NCBI GenBank assembly: GCA_963922935.1
Contig: CAWUKE010000022.1
Location: 1 to 18,995 of the forward strand
From: Litorimonas sp963922935
GTDB taxonomy: Bacteria > Pseudomonadota > Alphaproteobacteria > Caulobacterales > Maricaulaceae
Direction: 5' to 3'
Length of the DNA: 18,995 nucleotides
Positions within the stretch are counted from its first letter, which is position 1. The number at the start of each line of letters is the position of its first letter. This document shows positions 8,120 to 15,549 of this stretch, piece by piece. The position numbers were made by a program, and so were the translations under genes. The notes beneath the pieces were generated by a model. The model worked only from the letters and a program-made list of their open reading frames with translations. It was not told the DNA's origin and did no database searches.

Positions 8120-9379
8120 ATAGAGGATGTTCGTCATCGTATCTAGCGAAGCCTGTGGACGGGTGGCCTTCCGCCCCTGGGTTATGACGTGGTGGAGAAG
8201 AGGCTAGTTATCAATGAAAGCGAAGCCGAGCAGGTCCGTCATATCTTTGAGCGCTATCTCCAACTCAAGACCGTACGCTTCTTACAAGATGAGCTGACCC
8301 GAGATGGCTACGTCTCGAAGCGAAGGATCACAAAGACGGGACGGGCGACGGGAGGCAAGCCGTTTGAACGCGGGGCTCTCTACACCATCCTCAAGAACAA
8401 GACATATCTGAATCTGACGACCCATAAGGGCGAGATCTTCGACGGGGAACATGAGGCCATCCTCGACACCGAACGCTTCGAGAGTGTTCAACGCACCCTA
8501 ACAGGCAATCGGCAGTCCTCCCGACTTCGGACCAGAGCTAAGCACCGCAGCCTTCTTGCCGGCAAGATCTGCACGCCTGAGGGTCATGTTCTGACCTCGA
8601 GCCATGCCAAACGAGACGCACGACGCTACAGGTACTATGTAGAACCAAAGCTTCAAGGCGAGCGAGCGCTCAACAGACGTCCCATCCGACTGCCCGCGCC
8701 TGAGATCGAGTCTCTCATTTGTAACGCCTTTGCAGACTATCTCACTCATCCAAGTCGACTGATCAAAGACTTTGGCGATGCAGAAATCAGTCCGTATCTG
8801 CTCAAGCAGATTGAACCGAAGGCACAGACGCTGGCTTAAGGACTCCGTGCGGCTGTCTGATCATCTGACATCGAAGATACGATCATCTCCATAATTGAGG
8901 TGATCACGCTTGTGCTCGATAACGGTTCTCCGACTGGCTTAGAGGTGTACATTGATCTAACAGCGCTGGCAGCTCAGTTCGGCATCGCCGTCTCTGACGG
9001 TAGCCAGACCACTCTCACCGTCGATGCGCGTCTCAAAGTCTGTAACAATGGCAAAAAGATCATTGTCGGGAATAAGACCAAGCCCGCCAACCCCAATCCA
9101 ACACTGATCCGCACGTTGCGTCTCGCGCATAAGCTGAAAGCCATGCATCTTGCAGACGAACCGCAGTCGATCTCTCAGATCGCCGCGACCCAAAACCTCT
9201 ACAAACGACATGTCTGGCGAATCCTTCGTCTCGCCTTCTTGGCCCCCGATATACAGATCGCGATCGTAAACGGTCGGCAGCCGCGAGACCTGCTACAGAA
9301 AGACTTGATCTATCCCGCCCTGCCTCACTGCTGGAAAAAGCAGCGCATTCTACTGGGCTTCCCACCCTTCTCGGCATAG
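8120..9379 (+). pseudogene. decayed large serine recombinase (recombinase and C-terminal domains only)
   Basis: One reading frame holds the hallmarks of alphaproteobacterial large serine recombinases in order. These are LWTGGLPPLGYDVVEKRL, then EAEQVRHIFERYL and GGKPFERGALYTILKNKTYL. They continue with HKGEIFDGEHEAI, a ribbon-type region ending RRYRYYVEPKL, and a C-terminal VWRILRLAFLAPDIQIAIVNGRQPRDL followed by KKQRILLGFP. The frame is interrupted by TAG 8144-8146, TAA 8837-8839 and TGA 8858-8860, without any frameshift. The N-terminal resolvase domain with the serine nucleophile is not found upstream, so no active product is possible. The ribbon lacks zinc-binding Cys residues, as I recall for related alpha proteins. 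It is the remnant of a mobile element; no partner cargo genes or attachment sites are visible. Confidence 0.85.
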
Positions 9380-9599
9380 TCCGCAAACATCCCAACACTC
9401 CGACTGAAAAACAAGCATGCGCCCCACCCAAAAGCGGAGCTCGAAAATGCGCTCCAGAGATAAAGGGTAAAAACCACGCAAATAAGACCTTCCTTGAGCG
9501 TCTCAAACACACCGTTTAGCCGATCATCAGCGCTAAGCCCCTGAAATAACGGCAGACTATCTGACTATACCCCAAAGGGGAGTTCGCTCGAAAAGAAAG
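9380..9599. other. short non-coding stretch between recombinase remnant and tRNA
   Basis: No open frame here has a start with ribosome site or recognisable motifs. A short CCCC-AAA-GGGG repeat at about 9570-9580 lies 20-30 bp beyond the tRNA 3' end, with a T-rich stretch between them on the minus strand. It could aid tRNA 3' processing or termination, but it is too short to call. Confidence 0.4.
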
Positions 9600-9690
9600 T
9601 GGCGGAGACGAAGGGATTCGAACCCTCGATGGGCTTTTGACCCATACTCCCTTAGCAGGGGAGCGCCTTCGACCACTCGGCCACGTCTCC
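9600..9690 (-). tRNA. tRNA-Ser (anticodon GCU)
   Basis: Read on the minus strand, the acceptor GGAGACG (9684-9690) pairs with CGTCTCC. It is followed by discriminator G and an encoded CCA ending at 9600. The anticodon arm is CTCCC-CTGCTAA-GGGAG, so the anticodon is GCU, reading AGC/AGU serine codons. The long variable arm (ATGGG-TCAAAAG-CCCAT) is typical of class II serine tRNAs, and the T loop is TTCGAAT. The length of 91 nt is normal. It lies 220 bp from the recombinase remnant, but no second copy of its 3' end is present in the window. Confidence 0.97.
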
Positions 9691-9768
9691 GTCGGCGCGT
9701 CTAGCGATGTGAGACGAAGGCGGCAAGCCTCAAAGCCTTCACAACTGCGAAAAGCCGTTAGCGGTTCA

Positions 9769-9874
9769 TTTACCATAAAATCTCGCAAGCCGCATCGCAG
9801 CGGGACAAACCCGTAAATCCGGCCCCATCTCTGCATAATTTTAACCACTGCCGAAAAGCAGTGATGTTTACGGG
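9769..9874 (+). promoter_or_regulatory. probable control region of the polysaccharide operon: CtrA-like half-sites and nested inverted repeats
   Basis: The region upstream of the hfsE-like gene holds two near-matches to the CtrA half-site TTAACCAT: TTTACCAT (9769-9776) and TTAACCAC (9841-9848). It also holds an inner hairpin CACTGC-CGAAAA-GCAGTG (9846-9863) enclosed by an outer inverted repeat CCCGTAAA (9810-9817) / TTTACGGG (9867-9874). No convincing -35/-10 pair is visible. There is no T-tract, so the hairpin is not an ordinary terminator. The pattern is seen directly; regulation by CtrA is inference from the likely taxon. Confidence 0.4.
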
Positions 9875-9926
9875 ATGTTTGTTTCGTTCCTGTAACGGAT
9901 CGGGACAGGTGAAGTGTGGGATAGAT

Positions 9927-11498
9927 ATGGCTGAGGCCCAAAAACAGACAAGACAGGCCGCTGCGCCAGTGGACACCCCGTCCCGCGCGCCGGGACGGCA
10001 GAGTGATGAGCGGCGGATAACTGTCGCTGCAAACGCGCCGACGATTGAACGCCGCCGCCGGCGCAAGACGGTCGGGGACCTCCCCGTTCCAGCCCGCCAG
10101 GTCAATATGAGCGCGGTGCGTTTTGGCCTGCAGGCGATTGACGTCATCGGTGTTCTTGCCGTCATCGCGATAGGTATTTGGAACGGCTATATCGGGATTA
10201 ATAATCGCGGAACGCTCGCCCCTGTCGCCGCTTCACTTCTGGGCTCGGGTGTCTTCATTTTTATGATGTATTTTGCCCGCGCTTATCGGTTTCAGCCGAC
10301 AGAAACGCTCAGCGAGCATATTAAGACGGTCCTCGTTGCGGGTCTGGCCGCGCTAGGGACCTGGCTGGCTATCGCGCTGATCCTGCGGCCAGAGACGTTT
10401 TTGCCCGATACGCTCGCTAGAGCGGGTATAGGCGCCATTGCCCTGCTGCTTGTTTTGCATGCCCTTTATGCCACGCAACTGACGCAGCTTCACAAAAAAG
10501 GCCGCCTCGCCCCGACTGTCGTTATGTTGGGGGCGACAGAGTCTGCACGGCGGATCATCGAAGAAAACGCCAAGACCAAAGAACTTGATATTGTCGCCAT
10601 CTTTGATGAGCGTCTTTCTCGTGCGCCGCTGAATATTCACGGCGTTCCTGTCGTCGGAAAAATTGACGATCTTCTGGGATGGGACGGCCTGCCTTACGTC
10701 AACCGGATCGTTGTGACGCTGCCCGACGCCGCCAAAGCCCGCAAACGCGACTTTGTTGAAAAAGTGCGGTTACTGCCTAATCGCATCGCCTACGTCTCTG
10801 ACAGTTTTGAGAGTCTGGATCACGTCAAGCAGCGCTTGTCCGACATTGCCGAAATCTCGCTTAATGATGTCACAGGACAGCCTAAGTCTGGCCGTCATAC
10901 GGCGCTGAAACGCCTTATGGATATTGGCCTGAGCGTTATTGCCCTTATTGGTCTGGCCATCCCGCTGGCGATTATTGCGCTGATCATCAAGCTCGATAGC
11001 CCCGGCCCGGTTTTGTTCCGGCAGCCACGGCACGGCTTTAATAACCGCGTCTTTGAGGTGTGGAAGTTCCGCTCCATGCGCACAGACATGAGCGACTTTG
11101 AAGCAGCGCAACAAACGCAAGTGGACGATCCCCGTATCACCCGCATCGGACGCTTCATCCGCAAAACGTCCATTGATGAACTGCCGCAGCTCTTTAACGT
11201 TATTAAAGGTGATATGAGCCTGGTCGGTCCCCGTCCGCACGCTGTCGGAATGAAAACGGCAGGCCAGGACAGTATCGACCTGGTCGCGGAATATGCACAC
11301 CGCCACAAGGTCAAACCTGGCATGACCGGCTGGGCGCAGATAAATGGCTCCCGAGGCCCGCTGTATAATCAGGCCGATGTTTCCCGCCGGGTGCAGCTCG
11401 ACGTCGAATATATTGAACGCGCCAACCTGCTCTGGGATATTGGCATTATGCTGAAAACCCTGCCCGTATTACTCGGTGATCGGGATAGCATTCGATGA
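9927..11498 (+). CDS. hfsE: polyprenyl-phosphate hexose-1-phosphate transferase, initiating enzyme of exopolysaccharide synthesis (HfsE/WcaJ type)
   Basis: The product is 523 aa from ATG 9927 (GGGAT just upstream); an in-frame ATG at 9861 would add 22 unlikely residues. A basic cytoplasmic tail is followed by four membrane segments (about 68-88, 100-120, 134-152, 163-183). Next comes a Rossmann-like region (about 195-300) and a fifth membrane segment (about 332-354). The C-terminal catalytic domain has LDSPGPVLFRQ (356-366), KFRSMR (380-385), the acidic DELPQ (417-421) and LVGPRP (432-437). It moves a sugar-1-phosphate from a nucleotide sugar to undecaprenyl phosphate at the inner membrane, the first step of repeat-unit assembly. 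It opens a five-gene chain, with its stop overlapping the flippase start (ATGA). The family is certain. The holdfast name rests on gene order matching Caulobacter hfsE-F-G-H and could be wrong if this makes another polymer. Confidence 0.9.
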   Translation: MAEAQKQTRQAAAPVDTPSRAPGRQSDERRITVAANAPTIERRRRRKTVGDLPVPARQVNMSAVRFGLQAIDVIGVLAVIAIGIWNGYIGINNRGTLAPVAASLLGSGVFIFMMYFARAYRFQPTETLSEHIKTVLVAGLAALGTWLAIALILRPETFLPDTLARAGIGAIALLLVLHALYATQLTQLHKKGRLAPTVVMLGATESARRIIEENAKTKELDIVAIFDERLSRAPLNIHGVPVVGKIDDLLGWDGLPYVNRIVVTLPDAAKARKRDFVEKVRLLPNRIAYVSDSFESLDHVKQRLSDIAEISLNDVTGQPKSGRHTALKRLMDIGLSVIALIGLAIPLAIIALIIKLDSPGPVLFRQPRHGFNNRVFEVWKFRSMRTDMSDFEAAQQTQVDDPRITRIGRFIRKTSIDELPQLFNVIKGDMSLVGPRPHAVGMKTAGQDSIDLVAEYAHRHKVKPGMTGWAQINGSRGPLYNQADVSRRVQLDVEYIERANLLWDIGIMLKTLPVLLGDRDSIR

Positions 11499-12970
11499 AG
11501 CTGGGCCGTACAGTCCTCGCTTACCTTCCGGTCAATCTCGCCAATGTTTTGGTGAGCTTTGGCACGATTGTGGTCCTAACACGCCTGCTCACGCCAGAAG
11601 AATTCGGCCGCTACGCGATCGCCATGATCACCATGCAATTCATGCATATGGGCGCCTTCACCTGGATGGAGGCTGCCATGGCGCGCTTCCAAGCACGGGC
11701 GGAACGCGAAGATAATGTCGCCGGACATCTCAAAACGCTCTATGCTTTAGGAGCGGGCGTTGGGGCTTTGAGCCTGATCGCGGTTTTAGCATTGATCTAT
11801 GTCCTTCCGCTCTCAACGGCGATGAAAACGGTGTTGGCCTTCGCCTTGGGATCGACGTGCCTGCAGGTCTTGTTCAATCTTGGCATGGAAGCCCACAAAG
11901 CCGCTCACCGGATTACGCGCTACAGCCTCAGCTATTCTGGGATGACCCTGTTTTCGTTCTCGGTCGGCATGGCCCTCGTCGTGCTCACACCGCTGCGCGA
12001 AAGCGGACCGTTTGTCGGGATCATTCTCGGACTTATCATCGGTCTTGGTTTTGATCTGCCCTTTATGCTGCGTCGACAAAAAGGCGGTCATGTCGATCGG
12101 GAACTTGCCAAGAAATATGCCGCCTATGGCTTACCGATCTGTATCAGTCTTCTGCTGGGCTATGCGCTGAACAGCTCTGACGTTTACATCATTGCCGCTT
12201 TGATGGGCGAGGCGTCAGCGGGGCAATATAATGCAGGGTACAACCTCGCGAACCGCTCACTCGACATTCTCTTTATCTGGCTCTCCATGGCGATCACCCC
12301 CGTCGCGATCACTGCCTTTGAAAAACAAGGGAAAGATCGCTCACGCGTGATCATGCGCGATTACGGCGCGTCCTTGATGTGGATCGCCATGCCTGCCGCC
12401 GTCGGGATCGCGCTTGTGTCAAAAGATGCTGGCTTTATCTTAGGCGAAAGCGTGCGCGCCGAAGCTGTGACCGTCATGCCCTTTATCGCCTTTTCAGGGC
12501 TGATCAACGGGCTCATCACTTACTATGTCCAGCGCGCCTTTATGTTTTCCGGCGAAACCTCAGAGTTTATCTGGGTGATGGTCCCACCAGTCCTGCTCAA
12601 TATCGCACTGAACATCATCCTTATTCCCGACTTTGGTTTGATGGGGGCCGTAGCCTCGACACTAGCGGGCTATATGATGGCTTTTGTTCTGGCCGTTCTA
12701 CTCGCCCGGCGTCACTATCCCCTGCCCTGGCCAATCCGGGCGTCCGTCGAAATCGCTTTCGCCTGCGCCGTTATGGCCGTTGTCGTGATGGCGCTCCCCT
12801 TGAATGGCTTCACGCCGGGTTTTGTGACGCTCATGATCAAAGCCACGGTCGGCGGAACGGCCTATCTGCTGACGTGCTGGGCGGTAAACGCCGCAGACTG
12901 CCGGACGTTCATTCGCGGGTTAATCAGCCGTCTGCGCGAACGCGGCAATACGTTAGAGCCCGCCGAATGA
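11495..12970 (+). CDS. hfsF: polysaccharide repeat-unit flippase (Wzx/MOP type, HfsF-like)
   Basis: The 491-aa, strongly hydrophobic protein has about 12-14 membrane segments and starts LAYLPVNLANVLVSFGTIVVLTRLLTPEEFGRYAI; the N-x-L-x-x-x..LTRLLTPEEFG stretch is typical of Wzx flippases. A charged cytoplasmic break (RRQKGGHVDRELAKKYAAYGLP) lies near the middle. It would flip the lipid-linked repeat unit from the cytoplasmic to the periplasmic face of the inner membrane. The start overlaps the previous stop and its own stop overlaps the next start (ATGA both times), so expression is probably coupled. Family confidence is high; the HfsF name depends on context. Confidence 0.88.
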   Translation: MKLGRTVLAYLPVNLANVLVSFGTIVVLTRLLTPEEFGRYAIAMITMQFMHMGAFTWMEAAMARFQARAEREDNVAGHLKTLYALGAGVGALSLIAVLALIYVLPLSTAMKTVLAFALGSTCLQVLFNLGMEAHKAAHRITRYSLSYSGMTLFSFSVGMALVVLTPLRESGPFVGIILGLIIGLGFDLPFMLRRQKGGHVDRELAKKYAAYGLPICISLLLGYALNSSDVYIIAALMGEASAGQYNAGYNLANRSLDILFIWLSMAITPVAITAFEKQGKDRSRVIMRDYGASLMWIAMPAAVGIALVSKDAGFILGESVRAEAVTVMPFIAFSGLINGLITYYVQRAFMFSGETSEFIWVMVPPVLLNIALNIILIPDFGLMGAVASTLAGYMMAFVLAVLLARRHYPLPWPIRASVEIAFACAVMAVVVMALPLNGFTPGFVTLMIKATVGGTAYLLTCWAVNAADCRTFIRGLISRLRERGNTLEPAE

Positions 12971-13863
12971 GCGCGCCGCATCTCTCAATCCTGATCCCGT
13001 TCTACAAGGACGATGCACGGGTCCTGTTGCAGTCTTTAGACGCGCAGGCCGTCGCATCGGACGCAGTTGAAATCTTGATTATGGATGATGGGAGTGATGA
13101 CCCAGAATTGACGTCACGTATTCAGGCTTGCGTTGAGACGATGACGCTGCCCACGACACTTCATACCGCGTCTGAAAATCGCGGCCGATCCGCGACGCGC
13201 AACGCGTTGCAAGACTTAGCCAGAGCCGATTGGGTTCTGTTTCTGGATGCAGATATGCGGGTCGATCATGACGACTTTCTGAGCCGCTATCTGGATCAGA
13301 TTGGCTCTGATCAAGCCGATATCCTGTTTGGCGGTTTCCAAGTCGAAGACAGCGCCGCTAATGCGGATACAGATTTGCATCGCGTCCTTAGCCATACGTC
13401 AGATTGCCTGTCCGCAGCGGAACGAGACAAAGCGGGCTCGCAATATGTAGCCTCGTCTAATCTTTGCGTGCGTCAGTCCGTTTTAGAAGCCGAACCCTTC
13501 GATAAAAATTTTCAAGGCTGGGGTTGGGAAGACAGTGAGTGGGCGGCGCGGGTCGCGGCAAAGTTTCGGCTCAAACATCTCGATAATCCAGCGGTGCATT
13601 TGGGGCTGGAAACAACTGAGACACTCCTCAAACGATTTGCGAGCAGCGGCGCGAATTACCGGCGCTTTACCGAAGCGCATCCGGCTTTGGCGGAAAGCCT
13701 CCCGCTCTATCGGCTTGTCACGCGCCTAAAGCACATTCCGGCGCATCGCTTCGGGCGAGCGCCGCTGCGTGGGATCGTCAGGCTGTCAGCGCTACCGACG
13801 CGATTACGCGTGCTGGCTCTCAAGCTCTGGCGCGCTTCTCACTATGCGGAGGCGATGCGGTGA
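12967..13863 (+). CDS. hfsG: GT2-family glycosyltransferase (HfsG-like)
   Basis: The open frame reaches back to 12379 inside the flippase gene, but ATG 12967 overlapping the flippase stop is the natural start. It gives 298 aa beginning MSAPHLSILIPFYK. A GT-A fold is shown by the nucleotide-binding start (LSILIPFYKDD), DDGSDD (40-45), SENRGRSATRNA and the metal-binding LFLDADM (D94, D96). An acidic acceptor-side motif, GWGWEDSEW, lies near residue 180. There is no membrane segment; it is probably peripheral at the inner membrane, adding a sugar to the lipid-linked repeat unit. Its place between flippase and deacetylase equals hfsG in Caulobacter. Donor sugar unknown. Confidence 0.88.
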   Translation: MSAPHLSILIPFYKDDARVLLQSLDAQAVASDAVEILIMDDGSDDPELTSRIQACVETMTLPTTLHTASENRGRSATRNALQDLARADWVLFLDADMRVDHDDFLSRYLDQIGSDQADILFGGFQVEDSAANADTDLHRVLSHTSDCLSAAERDKAGSQYVASSNLCVRQSVLEAEPFDKNFQGWGWEDSEWAARVAAKFRLKHLDNPAVHLGLETTETLLKRFASSGANYRRFTEAHPALAESLPLYRLVTRLKHIPAHRFGRAPLRGIVRLSALPTRLRVLALKLWRASHYAEAMR

Positions 13864-14621
13864 GCTTGTCGTCCCACATTCAACCCTATGCCCCCGAAAC
13901 TAGCCTTATGGCGCGGGTGAAGCGCCGCAGCGCGCGCCTTCTTGCGACGAAGCCGATCGTGCCCAACCTTCCGAAAGCCATCGTTAGCTTCAGCTTTGAT
14001 GATTGCCCTCTATCCGTCCGCGATACGGTATTGCCCATGTTAGAGGCCAGAGGCTGGCGCGGAACGATCTATGCTGCACTCGGCTTGCAAGGCCTCACCA
14101 ATCATCTGGGCGAGCATATGAGCGCGGCGGATTATAAAGCCGCGCATGAGGCCGGACACGAAATTGGCGATCACACATTCTCTCATCTGGACGGGATGCA
14201 AGCTGGGATCGAAGAGACACTTGCCGACATTGAGCGAAATCGCCTCGCCCTCGCGGCGGCAGACATACCCAAGCCGACGACTTTTGCTTTCCCCTATGGA
14301 GAGGTCACGCCAGCACTAAAGCGGGCTTTGCAGCCAAAATTCGATTTACTGCGGGGTATCCATTCGCCTCAGTCTCGAAAGATCGACCTCGCTCTGGCTC
14401 CGAGTCAGCGACTTTACAGCCAAGATATGGACGCTGTGATGGAAGCGGTGGAGATCGCCGCGACTGAGCGCCGCTGGCTGATCCTTTTCACGCATGACGT
14501 TCGTCCTAACCCATCCGAATATGGGTGCACACCGTCAGAGTTTGCCGCTATTTTAGATCGTATTGCCGCGTTGAATTGTGAGGTTCTGCCAGTAGCTGAC
14601 GCCCTGGAGCGCGTGAAATGA
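13860..14621 (+). CDS. hfsH: polysaccharide deacetylase, NodB/CE4 family (HfsH-like)
   Basis: GTG 13860 overlaps the previous stop (GTGA) and has GGAGG 7 nt upstream. The product is 253 aa. CE4 motifs are in order: SFSFDDCP (D47, D48), the metal-binding HTFSH (H105, H109), FAFPYG (142-147) and ILFTHDV (H212). It removes N-acetyl groups from amino sugars, as HfsH does for holdfast, where deacetylation sets adhesion strength. No signal peptide or membrane segment is seen, so it probably works in the cytoplasm on lipid-linked units rather than on exported polymer. It ends with ATGA overlap to the next glycosyltransferase. Family assignment is strong; the exact substrate is inferred from neighbours. 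Confidence 0.9.
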   Translation: MSLSSHIQPYAPETSLMARVKRRSARLLATKPIVPNLPKAIVSFSFDDCPLSVRDTVLPMLEARGWRGTIYAALGLQGLTNHLGEHMSAADYKAAHEAGHEIGDHTFSHLDGMQAGIEETLADIERNRLALAAADIPKPTTFAFPYGEVTPALKRALQPKFDLLRGIHSPQSRKIDLALAPSQRLYSQDMDAVMEAVEIAATERRWLILFTHDVRPNPSEYGCTPSEFAAILDRIAALNCEVLPVADALERVK

Positions 14622-15535
14622 GCGCCCCGCAAATCAGCATTGTCATTCCGACCTATAAGCGGCCACGTGATTTAGCGCGCCTTCTCGACAGCATTCAGGC
14701 CGATATTGGCATGCGGGATGATGTGACTTTGATCGTCACCGATAATGACCGTGATGGATCCGCCGAGCCGGTTGTCAGCGCCTTTCAGGCACGATCAGGC
14801 CGCACAATAGACTATGCGGTCGAAGCTGAGCCCGGTGTCTCTAATGCCCGGAACAACGCCATGGCGCGGGTTGAAACACGCTATGTCCTGTTTCTGGACG
14901 ACGATATGGAAGTCGTGTCGCCTTATCTCGACCCTCTCATGAAAGCGTCAGCAGACCTAGGCACCGCCATTACATTCGCCCCAGCTGTGGCGAAACTTCC
15001 CAAAGGTGTTGAACCGTGGGAGCCATGGCTGGCGCCACTTTTTTCGCGGGTCCTCGAAGGTGAGACAAGAGAGGTTTCAGAGACCTTAGGGACAGGCGGT
15101 TGCTTGATTGATCTTGATGGTCTTGCCTTGCCCTCACCGCCCTTTGATCCCGCTTTGAATGAAGTGGGCGGCGAAGACGATGCGTTCTTTGCCCATATCA
15201 TTGCTCAAGGCGGAACGGTGGGCTGGTGCGCCGACGCAAAAGCCTGGGAGCACGTTCCCCCCCATCGGGCGACATCGACTTACGTCTGGTCGCGCCATTT
15301 CGCCTTTGGACAAACCCCGAGTCGAGAAGCCGCAGACAAGAACGTCTTTGGCGTAATCAAATGGATGGCCGTGGGCCTGATGCAGGCGCTTATTCACACG
15401 CCACCATTAGCTTTAAAGCGCCTGATGGGCCGACCCTCTTATATCAAACATCTTGGGCGTGTCGCACAAGGCGTCGGAAAAGTGTTTTGGTGGGATAGTC
15501 TGTCCCCGCGCCTTTACGGACGTAAAGCCCGCTAA
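14618..15535 (+). CDS. second GT2-family glycosyltransferase of the polysaccharide operon
   Basis: The 305-aa product from ATG 14618 overlaps the deacetylase stop by 4 bp. GT-A features are ISIVIPTYKRP, VTDND, EPGVSNARNNAM, the metal-binding LFLDDDM (D94-D96) and a catalytic-side GGEDDAFF. A C-terminal stretch (GWCADAKAWEHVPPHRAT) is common in GT2 enzymes of exopolysaccharide loci. A C-terminal amphipathic part (KWMAVGLMQALIHTPPLALKRL) may touch the membrane. It begins with MSAP, like the other GT2 of this operon, but the two diverge after the nucleotide-binding start, so recent duplication is not obvious. It ends the five-gene chain, 14 bp from the convergent co-polymerase gene. In Caulobacter other GT2 enzymes (HfsJ, HfsL) act with HfsG; I cannot say which this matches. 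Confidence 0.86.
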   Translation: MSAPQISIVIPTYKRPRDLARLLDSIQADIGMRDDVTLIVTDNDRDGSAEPVVSAFQARSGRTIDYAVEAEPGVSNARNNAMARVETRYVLFLDDDMEVVSPYLDPLMKASADLGTAITFAPAVAKLPKGVEPWEPWLAPLFSRVLEGETREVSETLGTGGCLIDLDGLALPSPPFDPALNEVGGEDDAFFAHIIAQGGTVGWCADAKAWEHVPPHRATSTYVWSRHFAFGQTPSREAADKNVFGVIKWMAVGLMQALIHTPPLALKRLMGRPSYIKHLGRVAQGVGKVFWWDSLSPRLYGRKAR

Positions 15536-15549
15536 GAAAAAACGACGCC

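Noticed and set aside
7896..8123. 75-codon plus-strand open frame before the recombinase remnant
   Set aside because: It has a TTG start, no ribosome site, no recognisable motif and a different frame from the recombinase; I cannot support it as a gene.
9600..9690. tRNA-Ser 3' end as integration site of the recombinase element
   Set aside because: No second copy of the tRNA 3' end is present in the window, and large serine recombinases seldom use tRNA genes; adjacency alone is not enough.
12379..12966. N-terminal extension of the HfsG-like frame into the flippase gene
   Set aside because: The extension is out-of-frame flippase coding sequence with Arg-rich shadow composition; ATG 12967 overlapping the stop is the natural start.
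15504..15532. CTTTAC-GGAC-GTAAAG hairpin at the end of the second GT2 gene as terminator
   Set aside because: The stem is only 6 bp, lies inside the coding end, and is followed by an A-tract rather than T on the plus strand; on the minus strand the T-tract precedes the stem.
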